A program made the translations under genes and the position numbers. A stretch of DNA of 64,000 nucleotides from Lumbricus rubellus (Eukaryota; Annelida; Clitellata; Crassiclitellata; Lumbricidae). A model generated the notes under the pieces. The model saw nothing but the letters and a program-made list of their open reading frames with translations, did not search any database and had not been told where the DNA came from. Below are positions 10,411 to 21,303 of this stretch, one piece after another. The stretch is taken from positions 33,406,657-33,470,656 of the forward strand of contig OX243821.1 in assembly GCA_945859605.1 (NCBI GenBank), written 5' to 3'. The stretch's first letter is position 1. Every line of letters starts with the position of its first letter.

Positions 10411-11318
10411 ATACTGACAGACAAACAAACAGCCAGGCAGGTAGTGACTGTGAAAACATGTAGGATCGATGGATAGTTTGGAAAATATGTGGATATAGGC
10501 AGACAGACAGATATACCGATAGATGGATATAAAGATGGGTAGATGGATTATTTGATAGGTCGAGTAATGGTTAGATAGGCAGGGCAGAGAAATAAAGAGT
10601 TTGAGATAGAGACAAATTCAGAGAATTCTAGCGTTAGTAACTGTACACAGGTCATTCAACTCAATGAATAACGTAATTTCATCAAATCGTTCCTTTTTAT
10701 TTTTTGTTTTTTCCATTGTTATTTTACCTATTTGTAAATCTCTGCATTTGTGGACATTGTTTAAACAAGTTCAAGACTGAGTGGTTATATTGTGATCTGA
10801 AAGCGTTTTTAAGGTGTTGGAGCGGATTTGTTGGACTACTGTAACAGAAAAGGATATTTTAGGTTTTGATTTGGGCAAAATTGCTTCAGAAGCTTTTAAA
10901 AAGTCTCCGCTCATAATCTTTTGCCGAGTAACATTATCCAAAATCCGACCATTAGTCACCCATGAAGAAGAGTCTCAAATTTTAATTGTTTTTCAATTCT
11001 AATAAATGAAAATTCACAAGATGGTAGTCCCAGTACAAAACTAGTGCAAAGAGTGTTACGCCAATCATCGGATAGACAGAAATTAATCGTATTAGACTTT
11101 TCTCCTAACAAAACGCATAGCCCCTCAGACACCACTTTTAACTTAATCAATTGGTTAATAAATACCAGTTGCGTTCTACTTATTACTACTTGAAATACAA
11201 TTCTTTCCCAATTCAGACACAGAATAAGGCTTGTTTGGCGATCACAATTATCAAAATAGTCTCTCTGAACGTTGATGGATTTTTTGACACACAACACAGA
11301 TTCCACCTCCGCGCAGAG

Positions 11319-11617
11319 CAGTGGCGGATCCAGAACTGTTTCAAGGAGCGGGGGGAAAATCTTAGATCTTGGACGGGAAAAAGAAAATAATTGTGTAAAG
11401 TTTGAAAAATAGTGATCGGTCGTTGAGGAAAAAGTACTTTTCATCCACCTAAAAAGTTGACGACCTTTTTTTTTAGTCATCCGAGAAATTTTTCGGGAAA
11501 TATCCATTACACCCATATTCGTATTGCTAATTTCAGACCAAATGGGGGGCACGTCCCATGGCAGTTTTCAATGGGGGGCCCATAGCCGGATTGCCCCCTC
11601 CCCTGGATCCGCCCCTG
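11319..11617. mobile_element. hAT-like MITE with 8-bp target duplication
   Basis: Ends CAGTGGCGGATCCAG and CTGGATCCGCCCCTG are inverted. The flanks are perfect 8-bp duplicates GCGCAGAG (11311-11318 and 11618-11625). Length 299 bp, no coding capacity. The 8-bp duplication and CAG..CTG ends fit the hAT superfamily. Confidence 0.9.
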
Positions 11618-11959
11618 GCGCAGAGTCGCTTCTTAAAACAGCTCTATGGTTTTTCGTTCCCAAACTAAGCTCCACCCGCCCTGTGGAGCGGGTTCGCAGC
11701 CTCTCGGGGCCTTATTCCTCCACCCTATTCTCCCTCACTCCCGTCCCGTTAAACCCTCACCTCTTTCTCTTCCCTTGCTACTCAACCATCGTTTTCACTC
11801 CACGTTCATTCGCCCCATTCCCGTCCCACCATCGCACAATAATAATTTTGATATTATGGATATTATTTTAGGTTTGACAAGAGGTCTGCAGAAAAATAGA
11901 CAAGGCAAAATGTATAGACTAGTTCGGGAATAACTTTATCTATTGCATTTACATGTAGT

Positions 11960-13205
11960 AAGCTTATACATCTAAAAGAAGGGTGAACGCTTGCCACTGC
12001 TGAAACATATTGCCGACGCCACTATAGGCCTAATATATGGCCTATCATAAAGAATACAGAATTCAGTCTGATCCAAATTAATACGTTTTACTTGCATAAT
12101 TCTGTTCTCCATACTTTACTCCTGTCTATCATTATAATCAGTGTTGAATGGTTTCTAGGCCCAACGCATTGATGCTACACTTACCACCCCATCATAGGAT
12201 GAGAGGGTGATGTCTTAGCCGATAGAAACAACTGGCGACTCGAATAATAATAATTTATTATGTCACAGAAACGTTCAGCATGCATTAATATAGATGACAT
12301 TGTGGTTGCAATGCAGCAATGACAAATTGCATGTACAAATTCTATAACACTCAAATATGCAGGTAACATCTGCAAAATGTCTTTTCAAAATACCAATAAA
12401 AACAAACCTGAAAATAATTTAACATTCTAACAGATTGCAACATCATGATATACCGTACTCACTAGATGAAACATAAACAATCTAGCTATAAAAGAGGTGA
12501 AAATAATGATGAAACCTAATTAAAAGATAATTATCACAAATAAGAAGTATAGCAATAAACAGTCTGCCTCTCAGAAAAGAAAGATCTGTGTTTCAATTCG
12601 CATTAACTCATCGAATTCCAACGTGGAGCGTGGTAATGAAAATTTATGGACTTGACACAGTGCACAAAGCATAGACTGCATGGCTTTTGAGTGGATTATG
12701 TCATCTATGCAATAGTATCTTCTCCAAATCAGCTTTCTAGTATTTATTACCTTTCAAAAATCCATTTACTTGCTTCTCATTTATCTATACCGCCAATATT
12801 TGCTTCTCACCTATTAATATCTGCATCACCTGATTCTGAGCTAAATTAATAATTATGCAGATACTTTAATTATTTATAAGAATCTGATGTCTGTATTATT
12901 TTCCAATAACTTCCACTGCTCACAAAAAGATGAAACAACTGCACATGACTAAGTCATAAACTGAACCGCACTAATCAAAAAGACTATATCGAATGACCCA
13001 ACAAGCGCCATGTGATTTCATTATAAATAATAAGAAATCTTGTTTCCGAAAGACTCAAACTGCAGCAATCAAATAAAACACACATAAACGTAGATGGTCA
13101 TAAATAGCAAGAAACTCTCGCAGTAATTATTTACACGTAAATAAGTTGAGAAAACACCAAGCTATAAATTAATAAGTTATCTTATTATATGCTCCAGTCT
13201 GTATG
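11960..13205. other. No gene seen; 3' flank of the kinase-propeller gene
   Basis: AT-rich sequence with no recognised exon or repeat family. Its position just downstream of the 13599 stop on the minus strand means part of it may be 3' untranslated region. Confidence 0.4.
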
Positions 13206-13213
13206 ACAAGAAC

Positions 13214-13331
13214 CAGTGGCGGTGTCAGGTTTTTTTTGGGGGGGGGGGGTGGTGGAGGAGATTCTCATTTTCATCCGCCAAAATTTCTGACTACCTGTTT
13301 TCTACGTCCCCAGCCCCTAGCGCCGCTACTG
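13214..13331. mobile_element. hAT-like MITE with 8-bp target duplication
   Basis: Inverted ends CAGTGGCGGTG and AGCGCCGCTACTG, flanked by exact ACAAGAAC duplicates (13206-13213, 13332-13339). Only 118 bp. A related element is at 16478-16713. It lies about 270 bp past the stop codon of the kinase-propeller gene, possibly in its 3' UTR. Confidence 0.88.
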
Positions 13332-13598
13332 ACAAGAACCATGTTTGCACAATAAATACTATTCTGAACAATCAATAATTTAACTTAAATTTAAAAATTA
13401 AAATTTCAACTTAAAATCACAAGGGCTTCTTCGATAGTTTACACAATCATGAGATTTTTTAGACTATAACCTGCATCGTTTTTACAGTTTACAAACTGAA
13501 ACCAACGTTATATCATGTGGCAAATGCAGTCGTCACAAAAACCTATGAGACACTCGTTCAGATTACGAAAATAATCAACAGCAATACTTCTTTTGTTT

Positions 13599-14500
13599 TT
13601 ATGGTTTACTTAGGTCTCTTATATTGAAAACCAGAAGCCGCCCGTCAGTCCTCTTTTTATTCTTCCATTGGCAATCAGTTACAAAAAGTCTTCCACTTGG
13701 CATGTCCATAAACATATTTAATGGTCGACAAAGACCATGTTTCTCAGAAATAAGAATCTTCTTAAATTTCAAGGTGGGACTGAATAGAGTCACTCTCTGG
13801 TTTTCTCTTTCAGCCACAAGGATCCATCCATTCTCATCCACAGCCATATACCAAGGCACATTCATCTGACCCACGCTCGATCCTTTCTCACTTCCAACCA
13901 CCTCAATAATTCTTTCATCATTAATATGATCTACTGAAACGTCACTTACATCATCTTCCAACTGAAGTTGAAACACTCGATGCAATTCATCATCATCCGA
14001 GTGGCCTTGACTGATCAAAATCTGTCTATTTACTAATAGAATGGCATGACGTGGAGCAGGCACAACAATTTCACGGACTTTGGTTCCATCCGACTTATAC
14101 TCAACAATTTTGTTGCTAGTCCAAAGGCTAACTATGATATTCCAATTGCTAGCGACTGACAGACGCGCTCCAGAGTCTTCCGTAGTCCAATCTAGAATTA
14201 ATTTCTCATGATCAATTTTAAAGATTTTACCTAACTCATCAATAAACACGCAATCATAGATGTATAAACAATTATTTTTGAGACAAGGTTTAATATCAAG
14301 TGGATTTCTTAACTGATCGATTGTAAAACGGCGCGTGAGATCAAGATTTATCCCATCATACACCTCAATTTCAGGACAATTGTCAGTCACAACAAATACT
14401 TCCTCATTGAAAACTGCCACTGCTCTGACGTATGATTTATCTTCTTCTGCTCTCGTTATTGTGTTTAGCAACTTAGGTCGATTATCGTAGACATCGTCTC
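13599..14500 (-). CDS. Kinase-NHL fusion gene, exon 4 (end of kinase, propeller)
   Basis: The acceptor is CTTTAG at 14501-14506 and the exon opens in phase 1, restoring GDDVYDNRP. It codes about 300 residues to a stop at 13599. After a short linker come repeated propeller-blade patterns. The first is RAVAVFNEEVFVVTD..PEIEVYD. Near the end are PWYMAVDENGWILVAE with NQRVTLF, and PLNMFMDMPSGRLFVTD with GRLLVFN. These are the alternating hydrophobic strands and terminal V..F/Y of NHL repeats. No transmembrane segment is seen. If the first 15 residues are not the kinase tail, the exon could be an independent NHL gene, but no start codon or promoter supports that. Confidence 0.8.
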
Positions 14501-14532
14501 CTAAAGTGAGCAAACAGATTATATAGAAGCAC

Positions 14533-14547
14533 CACTGGTGGTGGTGG

Positions 14548-14598
<51 letters not shown>

Positions 14599-14629
14599 CG
14601 ACGACGACGATGATGATGATGATGATGAC
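14533..14629. repeat. GGT/GAT/GAC trinucleotide microsatellite next to a splice acceptor
   Basis: GGTGGTGGTGATGAT runs with a GACGACGAC patch. It begins only about 30 bases upstream (minus strand) of the exon 4 acceptor. Confidence 0.9.
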
Positions 14630-15681
14630 AGGTCCATTTTATTTTATGAGATGAGTGAGATGGCCTTCCGTTGCCTTCCTCACAGACAATATTAGGCTCT
14701 GGAGGAGCAAATATTATTGTTCAAGGTCGCAATGCAGTGACTTGAGTTACATTCAAACAAAACATTTAGCTGCACCACTGCGTCCCAGGTGAAGATGAAA
14801 TTGTGCAAATGTAAATTGCTTACGAGAATTGTTTAATGTTGAAAGAATGCTATCGAACTTCGGCCGTTGACCTCTTTCATAGCGTAGACAATCTGAGATT
14901 AAGCAAGCAAGATTATCTCTTCAATATTAATAATAGGCTAATATGTTTTGCCTTTATTCAACAATCCGGTTGACAGACCGCAACCGGTTACAATGTATGA
15001 CTATTCAGTTGAAACAGTTTACATGAACTCAGATCACAGAACACACAAATCTTAACTACATGTGTAGGCCTACAATACTGAACAGACAGCCTGCAATACA
15101 CGGCGCTATTAGCAGAATACAAAGCATAATATATTTAAGCTTACGTAGGCCTACAATGGCCAAATTTCACCCAAAGATTTCAAGTAGAAAAAAATGTTAT
15201 AACACTTTTTATGAGTCCGCCCATTGTTTGTTGAACTTGAAGATCGAAAAGCATTGCGCAAAAATGGCCAAAAAGTTGGAACGAACTGACCAGATTAAGA
15301 GCAGAGGTTTACACGATAATAAAAGATAACTTTCCCATGTTGACGAGACGCTGAGATTTAAAAAAAAAATATAATTATGATAAAAGTTAAGATCGATCCG
15401 AAAGTCCGCTGGTTCCCTACGTCTGTGCAATCAACAATCAACATAAATAAGCAATCTGTAACAATCAACAATCAACACAGTCATCCGTCGGAAATCTCCC
15501 ATTTTTCCCCTCAAAAAGATGATGACCTTTTAAAAGTCTTTTTTAAAGCTAATTATGGCATTTTAATCTGGCTTATTAACAAATTGCTCATTATGAATAA
15601 GCAGCGGATAAACATTTTAGAAACTTTCAATAATATTTAAGAAATATTGGGGGATATAAGCAGATCGGTGCCGCCACAAAT

Positions 15682-16151
15682 TTAACCCGTTGGAGGTAAG
15701 GTGGGGTATGTCACACCCCAGAGGTATTCTACTTTAATTTTTTTTGTGGAAAACGTCAAACCAGCTTGGATTATTTTTTTCTAGCTTTGTGAATATGAAA
15801 TACGGACACTTTACCAAAATTTCAGGAATTTTGAACGAACAGTTTTTTTTAAATTTTAATGTAGGCCCTATATTTGAAGGAAATTGCGATTTTTCTTATA
15901 CAAACGGAACTTACACGGGCAAAGTACACAATTGATGGGTTCATCTTCTGGCCATCTAATAAGGATTGAAAACAGATATTTGTTCGTGATAATTGCCTGT
16001 TTAGTTGATAATTGATCATAGAAGAATAGTTTAACTCAAATTAGGGTTTTCCATTTGATATCGTGACTTGAAAATAAAAATATGTTGGGGTTTGTCAGAC
16101 CCCACCTCACCTCTAACGTTACAATGCGTCACCTCACCTCCAACGGGTTAA
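15682..16151. mobile_element. TTAA-flanked element, family D
   Basis: Starts TTAACCCGTTGGAGGTAAGG and ends in the inverse, CCTCACCTCCAACGGGTTAA. Both boundaries are TTAA. Subterminal GGGGT...ACCCC inverted segments lie at both sides. 470 bp with no coding capacity; piggyBac-like by its target site and CCC start. Confidence 0.75.
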
Positions 16152-16414
16152 AGAGAACCGTCCTTATGTCACCCCATGTCTCCGACAACGTATAGGCATC
16201 ACTAACTTTCAGAATAGATTCCTTTTGCAAGTCGAATACTGTTTATTCTTTTTAAATAAAACTGGTAAAAATAAATTTACATTTAAAAAATAAATGGCAA
16301 AAACTAAAAAGCTGCCGCAATATAACAAAAGTATAGGCTAAGTAAACATTTATTTTCAGTTGTTTTCGTGCAGTGGATGGCGTTGATATTACGACAACAT
16401 CTGTTAAGAAATTG

Positions 16415-16735
16415 TAAAGGGTTCAGGCGACCCATGGCAAATCGTCAGGCGAACCCCGTGGGGTCGCAACCCATAGGTAGTAGCGGCGCCAGAGGATGCG
16501 GATAGGGGGGCTAAGAACACAAAAATAGGAGATCCGTTTTTTTACATGCACAAATTAAAATTTTCTATGTTTAGCCCCCCCCCCCGTGTGACGGTTCTTT
16601 GAGATTTCGGCCAATTACTAAAAAAACGTCACCAAAAATTTTGGCGGATGAGAATGAACAATTTTCTCAGCGAGGATTCAGCCCCCCAAAATCTGAAATC
16701 TTGGCGCCGCCTGAGGTTGAGAACCGCTGACCTGA
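16415..16735. mobile_element. Old hAT-type terminus split by a nested hAT-like MITE
   Basis: GGGGTCGCAACCCATAGG (to 16477) and AGGTTGAGAACCGCTGACC (from 16714) together rebuild the familiar hAT terminal segment GGGTCGC...GGTTGAGAACCGCTG. A 236-bp element (16478-16713) interrupts it. Its ends, AGTAGCGGCGCC and GGCGCCGCCTG, match the family at 13214. The left junction has lost a few bases. Confidence 0.65.
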
Positions 16736-16807
16736 AACATGCAGAAAGTAGATAATATCTTGACATAAATAATCTTATTATTATAATTTTAGGACAATCA
16801 TACTTAC

Positions 16808-16956
16808 CCTTCACAACAATTCTGAAGCTTTCTCGACAAAAATCAGGAACTGTCAACGTAAGAGTTTTGTTTTTCACGCCATTCATAATTGCTGGCCCAA
16901 AAACACCTTTGTAGGGAAGTTCTCTTGCTGACATTTCCCACAGAACAACACCATAG
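16808..16956 (-). CDS. Kinase-NHL fusion gene, exon 3 (kinase C-lobe)
   Basis: A 149-nt exon, acceptor GACAG before 16956, donor GTAAGTA after 16808, entering in phase 2 and leaving in phase 1. It encodes SYGVVLWEMSARELPYKGV, then an NGVKNKTLTLTVPDFC segment and ESFRIVVKG. The SYGVVLWE block is kinase subdomain IX, completing DVW from exon 2. It matches MLK and TAK1-type kinases, where this is followed by the region choosing the next helix. Confidence 0.88.
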
Positions 16957-17039
16957 CTGTCAAGCATCAGTAAATTTAGTTTCACAGGTGCCATTTCCAA
17001 TACAGTGGTGTGAAAATTATTTAAATCAAGCACCAAAAT

Positions 17040-17580
17040 GTGATCATTTTAGGGTTAGGGATAGATATAGGACTATGGGAAGGGTCAGGGTTAAGGTAAG
17101 GGTTAGGGTAATGGTTATGGTTAGGATTAGGTTTAGAAAACATACAATGTATCCAAGACATGTAGCACTGGCTAAGGCCGATACATGGAGTTCAAAAAAG
17201 ATTAAGTGACAATGATGGAAGGTACATGTAGGTACAGTACAATAAGCCATTGGATGTCACAATAGCGGTTCCCCCCTCCTTATTAACCAGGCTTGGGACT
17301 GGCACGACAAAAGGTTAGGATGGTTTAATTTTAATGGCCAATTGCCGTGGCGGAGTTAGGGTTAGGGTTAAGGCAAGAGTTATGGCTAGGGTAGGGTAAT
17401 GGTTAGGGTTAAGATTAGGCTTAGGGTTAGGGTGAGCCCGGTGAGGGATAGGGATAGGGTATAGGTAAGGGTAACATGTACGTCAAATGAACTTCCACGA
17501 CCCTAAACCTAAATCCTAACTCTGACGGTCTTACCCTAACGGCCTAACCCTTACTCTGACCCTAACGCTTAACCTAACAA
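17040..17580. repeat. Degenerate telomere-like TTAGGG tracts
   Basis: Clusters at 17052-17130 and 17357-17470 read GGGTTAGGGTTA with many variants. The opposite-strand version CCCTAAC occupies 17503-17580. The region lies inside intron 2 of the kinase-NHL gene. Interstitial, not a chromosome end. Confidence 0.75.
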
Positions 17581-17924
17581 TTCGTATAATGTTAGGCGGG
17601 CCACTTGAAATGGCCTCGCGGGCCGCATGTGCCCCGCGAGGCGCATGTAGGACAGCACTGGTTGTCAGAACTTTTTTAATAACTCCACTTCTCCCAGTTT
17701 CCAATGGAGTGGAAATCGAGCATTATAACGCCTGTGCCACTTTTGGGTGTTGGCCTACATGCAGTTTTGATGCAGTCTACCAACTATATAAGGGTAATCA
17801 GTCTCTTAAGTAATTAACCTTTACCACTCATGAGGCCGCTCACAGCGGACATTTATAAAACCGCTTTAACTCATATGGCCGGTGGGAGCGGACATTAGTT
17901 TGTGAAGGCCTACGGAGCTCCTAT

Positions 17925-18960
17925 GATATATATGATACATGATATAGTGATATATATATGATATATATCATATATATATATATGATACATATATAATATG
18001 TATATATATAATATATATATATATATCATTTATACACAATATATATGACATACTATGATATATACCATATATAATATATATGATATAGACATATATAAAA
18101 TATAGGATACATATTATATATGTCACATAAATAATACATAACCTATATATATATATGATACATATATATATAATATATTATATATTTATATATAACATAT
18201 ATGATATGTATGATACATAATTTATATATATATATAATACATATGATATATATATATATATCATATATACATATATATATAATATACATACAATATATAT
18301 CATATATATATCATACATCATATATACATAAATATATATATGATATATATGTCATATGAATGAGATATATCATATATATATATATGATATGTCATATATA
18401 GATATATATGCAATATAAATATGATATATATGATATGATATATATATATATATATATATATGTGATATATATATCATATATATATATGATATATATATCA
18501 CATATATATGTATGTGATATATATATCATATATAATACATGTATATATGCTATATACATATGATATATATTGTATGATGTGATATATGATATATATCATA
18601 TTATATCATATATAATATGATATGTATGATGCATATATGATATATGTCATGTAAAAATATCATATATATGATCATAATTATATACTATATAATATATATA
18701 TATATATATGATATATAGATATATGCTATATAAATATGATACATATGATATCATATTATATGCATAATATATATATATATGATACATATGATATATCATA
18801 TATATGACAAAAATTTGATATATATGATATATATCGCATATTTGATAAATATGATATATATCATTTATATATGATATATATGATATATAAGATGTGTATA
18901 TACATATATGATATATGTCATATATATCATATATATGATATGTATCATAAATTGAATCAT
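17925..18960. repeat. AT-rich kilobase of ATATATGATA-type repeats
   Basis: Almost pure TATATATGATATATATCATA with embedded short palindromes (for example TGATATATATCA). It lies in intron 2 of the kinase-NHL gene and would form cruciforms readily. The Tyr/Ile-rich open frame here is an artefact. Confidence 0.9.
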
Positions 18961-19400
18961 GTTGTTTGGTGAAAATAAATGTTGAACTGTGACCAATATT
19001 CACTGCAATTTAATTCTGATCTGGAGGGGTTGGCGCGGAAAATAAATTTGAGTGGTAAAGGTTAATTTTCATTTCATATGAGCATAATAATTTTGGTTTG
19101 CTCCCAAAGTGGAACGTATGGTAAACCATCCATTACATACTAAATTATTAAATAATTATTAACTTTTTCCAACTGCTGCAGGCATGCAATTGGCGAGAGT
19201 TGTAACTGATTTAACTGAAATGGCTAAGGTTGAAGTAGACACCCATTCATTGCGCATAGTACTAGAGCATTCGTGGCCTTGCCTGAATGAGAAATAACTT
19301 TACCCCACAAATCAATAGACAATTTTTATTTCGCGATGAACGACCAATTCTGTGGCGTTCCTTAAAAGTTCTATGCAATAGCGGAACTGTAATGACTCAC

Positions 19401-19581
19401 CTCCAAACATCACTGGCTTCAGAAAAGTGTGCTGATTCAAGAACTTCCGGAGCCATCCACGCATATGAACCAACGAATGTCATAGTTGCTGTATTTTCAT
19501 ATAAACGTATTTGATCAAAGTCTATTATCTTCAGTGTCTTTCCGTAAGGATTGGTTGCAGCATCAGGTTCTACTATTATGA
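19401..19581 (-). CDS. Kinase-NHL fusion gene, exon 2 (activation segment)
   Basis: A 181-nt exon, acceptor TTCAAG, donor GTGAGT, entering in phase 1 and leaving in phase 2. It completes the catalytic loop HRDLKSPN with III, then encodes KTLKIIDFDQIRLYE, a threonine-rich activation loop, GSYAWMAPEVLE and SEASDVW. The magnesium-binding DFG is DFD, so the glycine is missing. The remaining catalytic residues (His-Arg-Asp, Asn, Ala-Pro-Glu) are present, so activity is possible but not assured. The GSYAWMAPEV signature is typical of MLK-family MAP3Ks. Confidence 0.9.
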
Positions 19582-19788
19582 CTTGAATATAAACAGTAAA
19601 AAATCACATCATCTCCCGATTCCTACTTTATAGAAGATTAAATACGATGCAATAAAAACAATATAATTATGAATTTATTCAGTTGTTCAACTGATTGTAT
19701 TTAAGCGTCAAGAATATTATACTTTAAAAGGCATACTTCATAAACGTTACATATAGACCAAAAATTACTCAGTCGGGATTCATAAAAG

Positions 19789-19966
19789 TAACTGGCCTAG
19801 GGCATTTGCCCCTCAGCCCCTTCTCCCGCGTTTGGCCGCAAGAACAGAAACTCCGCTTGTGTTAAGAGACATAGTGCACACCAATAATTCCGGATTTTTT
19901 TCCGGCAAAAGTAAATTTGTTGCCCTCCACTGCTGAAATTTCCCGAACGCCTACCCATGGGTCCAT
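19789..19966. mobile_element. Diverged hAT-like MITE fragment
   Basis: The right part (CCACTGCTGAAATTTCCCG) matches the right end of the element at 20402-20602. The left end is not clearly defined and no target duplication is visible. Confidence 0.45.
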
Positions 19967-20401
19967 ATTGAAAATCTTTAATAAATATCACTTACACGCA
20001 TGCACGCATGTAGGCCTATTTATCTCGAAATTTTACAAAGCGCCTCTTTAAGGTAGGCTACCCAGAGGTGCTCCCGGCCCAACCACGGCTAAATAAGACA
20101 GTTTTGATGTTCGTAAGGAAAATAGTGAAGTAACCACTGGGAAGCAAGCGCAGTTTTACAAGGAGACCATTATTTTATTTTTATTTATTAAACGATCAAG
20201 GACTATAATTTTGAAATTCTTAGGCTGCATTGCAATTGACCAGGTGTGTACAAATATAATTATATCCCTATATCTAATAATTGTATGATGATTGTATCTT
20301 GCCTTGATTTCTCTCTCGATTTACTGAACAACTGACCAACTCGTTTTCTTCCAGTGATTTCAGTTTTAGACCATTCTCAACAATATATTCTAAAGCTTAT
20401 G

Positions 20402-20602
20402 CATAGGCGTACGAGGCGGGGGTCCAAGGGAGGGGAGGTCAAATGCCCCCCACTTTGGGGCAAGTCTGGTTTTCCGGGCAAACTCAGACCAAAACGACTT
20501 TTAAAAGTCGTCAACTTTTTTGACGGATTCATTTTTCGGGCAGAAGTTCAATCTTTGCCCCGCCCCCACTGCTGAAATCTCTCGTAGGCCTACGCCTATA
20601 TG
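20402..20602. mobile_element. hAT-like MITE with 8-bp target duplication, beside exon 1
   Basis: Ends CATAGGCGTACGAG and CTCGTAGGCCTACGCC are inverted. It is flanked by exact AGCTTATG duplicates at 20394-20401 and 20603-20610. It sits in intron 1, only 30 bases downstream of the exon 1 donor at 20631-20632. Confidence 0.9.
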
Positions 20603-20632
20603 AGCTTATGTGAAGGAACACAAGAAACTCAC

Positions 20633-21050
20633 TGTTTGGCGACTTGAGGTCTCTGTGAACAATGCTATTTCCATGAAGATATGCCATGCCTTCAGCCACC
20701 TGAGCGCCCCAGTCAGTCAGAATATCCAGTGGAAGATCAGATGTGTAACTGTCCAATACTTTCCTCAAAGATCCACTGTTACCATATTCCATCACTATGT
20801 ATAGAGCAGGCGACTCAACGATTACATCAAAAACGAAAATTAAATTTCTGTGGTGAAGTGATCTCCACTTTTCACATGCTACCTGTTCTTTTTTGGAATT
20901 TTCCATTGTCCCGAATATTCGCCTCTTAACTGCACAAATCTTATCTTTCCAAACACACGGACCATAAACTTCACCAATTCCACCTTTTCCAATTAATATT
21001 CTGTTAGTGATAAGCTTTTCCCACTCGTTGTTTTCATTAGCAGTGGCCAT
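20633..21050 (-). CDS. Kinase-NHL fusion gene, exon 1 (kinase N-lobe to catalytic loop)
   Basis: Starts at the ATG of MATANENNEWEKL, with an in-frame TAA just upstream at 21054-21056. It encodes 139 codons plus one base, then donor GTGAGT. Visible kinase features: glycine loop GKGGIG at residues 21-26, CAVKR with the ATP-binding lysine at 42, a likely helix-C glutamate at 55, hinge VMEYGNSGSL at 86-95, and HRDLKSPN at 132-139. The HRDLKSPN form and short N-terminus suggest the MLK/TAK1 branch of tyrosine-kinase-like kinases. The promoter is not recognised. Confidence 0.9.
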
Positions 21051-21303
21051 TTTTTAAGTAGTCAACGGTGAATCCGTATCCGTAGTTTTGCTGAAATTCA
21101 CAATTCGAAATGCAACAGAAATTATTTTTGAAAAAATCGGAAATAATTAATAAAAGATCATTGCCTCTATTTTTAAACTTACTCGACTGAACGTTGTTTG
21201 TAGCATCATTTCATATAAGCGACCACCTTCAAAGAGGCAAACAATAATTTGTGAGGCGATCTGAAAAACCAGGCTTATATCATTAACAATCGATTATGAC
21301 ATT

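Larger units (their letters stand above)
13599..21050 (-). other. Gene span: MLK-like kinase fused to NHL-type propeller (4 coding exons)
   Basis: Joining 21050-20633, 19581-19401, 16956-16808 and 14500-13599 gives 1650 nt, exactly 549 codons plus a stop. Junction phases agree and all boundaries are GT-AG. Residues 1 to about 265 form a protein kinase domain most like mixed-lineage/TAK1-type MAP3Ks. Residues about 265-549 carry NHL-type blade motifs. The likely role is a cytoplasmic signalling kinase whose propeller binds partners; that is inference. The introns hold hAT elements, telomere-like repeats and an AT-rich kilobase. The kinase's last helices look degenerate: the usual CW pair is replaced, but DNRP at 255-258 sits where the subdomain XI Arg-Pro is expected. 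This makes a continuous fusion more likely than two separate genes. Confidence 0.75.

Noticed and set aside
13599..13869. Plus-strand open frame opposite the propeller exon
   Set aside because: Antisense shadow of a well-supported coding exon.
16889..17209. Plus-strand open frame rich in RVRVRV
   Set aside because: A product of the telomere-like repeat and antisense to a real exon.
17040..17580. True telomere
   Set aside because: The tracts are degenerate, short, in both orientations and lie inside a gene's intron.
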